Source: an uncultured Clostridia bacterium (GTDB lineage: Bacteria; Bacillota; Clostridia; Oscillospirales; CAG-272). From it: DNA of 5,091 nucleotides. The notes under the pieces were generated by a model, which worked only from the letters and a program-made list of their open reading frames with translations, did no database searches and had not been told where the DNA came from. A program made the translations under genes and the position numbers. The stretch is from the NCBI GenBank assembly GCA_937898155.1, contig CALEJO010000033.1:1-5091 (forward strand), written 5' to 3'. Numbering within the stretch: the first letter of the stretch is position 1; each line of letters opens with the position of its first letter. Shown in pieces: positions 5,075 to 5,091 of the stretch.

Positions 5075-5091
5075 CAAGTCAAAACGGAAAT
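5071..5091 (+). CDS. Possible start of a further gene, truncated by the window edge
   Basis: A GTG at 5071 overlaps the recombinase TGA (GTGA) and stays open for seven codons to the window end (MTSQNGN). AGAGG at 5063-5067 is only 3 bases upstream, which is short, so the true start may lie further right. Large serine recombinases of such elements are often encoded in tandem, so a second recombinase is a reasonable guess, not an observation. Confidence 0.3.

Overview
The window looks like part of an integrative or mobilisable genetic element of a low-to-mid GC Gram-positive bacterium, most likely a gut- or rumen-type Clostridium relative. The reasons are purine-rich AGGAG-type ribosome binding sites, tightly coupled genes all on the plus strand, and a large serine recombinase of the TnpX/Ccr kind common in Clostridia. 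The organism call is inferred from style, not from a marker gene. No rRNA, tRNA or CRISPR array is visible.

Layout. Positions 63-1871 encode a 602-residue P-loop ATPase resembling DUF927/Cch-type replicative helicases. A 543-base gene-free region follows (1872-2414). It is dense in structure: a 40-base array of five contiguous octamers just after the ATPase stop, an interrupted 47-base dyad, a perfect 9-bp inverted repeat and a pyrimidine-rich tract with a 10-bp direct repeat. Positions 2415-2876 encode a 153-residue protein with a ribbon-helix-helix-like N-terminus and an acidic tail. Two small paralogous genes follow: 2860-3030 (56 residues, overlapping the previous gene in another frame) and 3153-3344 (63 residues). 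They are about 59% identical over 34 aligned residues and are separated by a 122-base spacer holding a possible promoter and a 15-bp palindrome. Positions 3341-5074 encode a complete 577-residue large serine recombinase whose start overlaps the preceding stop (ATGA). A further gene may begin at the right edge (GTG at 5071).

How the parts may work together (inference). The order helicase-like ATPase, small genes, large serine recombinase(s) recalls the cch-ccr core of staphylococcal SCC elements, where a self-loading helicase replicates the excised circle and Ccr recombinases excise and integrate it. Here the ATPase could act on the structured region beside it as an origin, the recombinase would move the element, and the ribbon-helix-helix protein and the paired small proteins could regulate or direct recombination. 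The least described parts are the twin small genes and the structured non-coding region.
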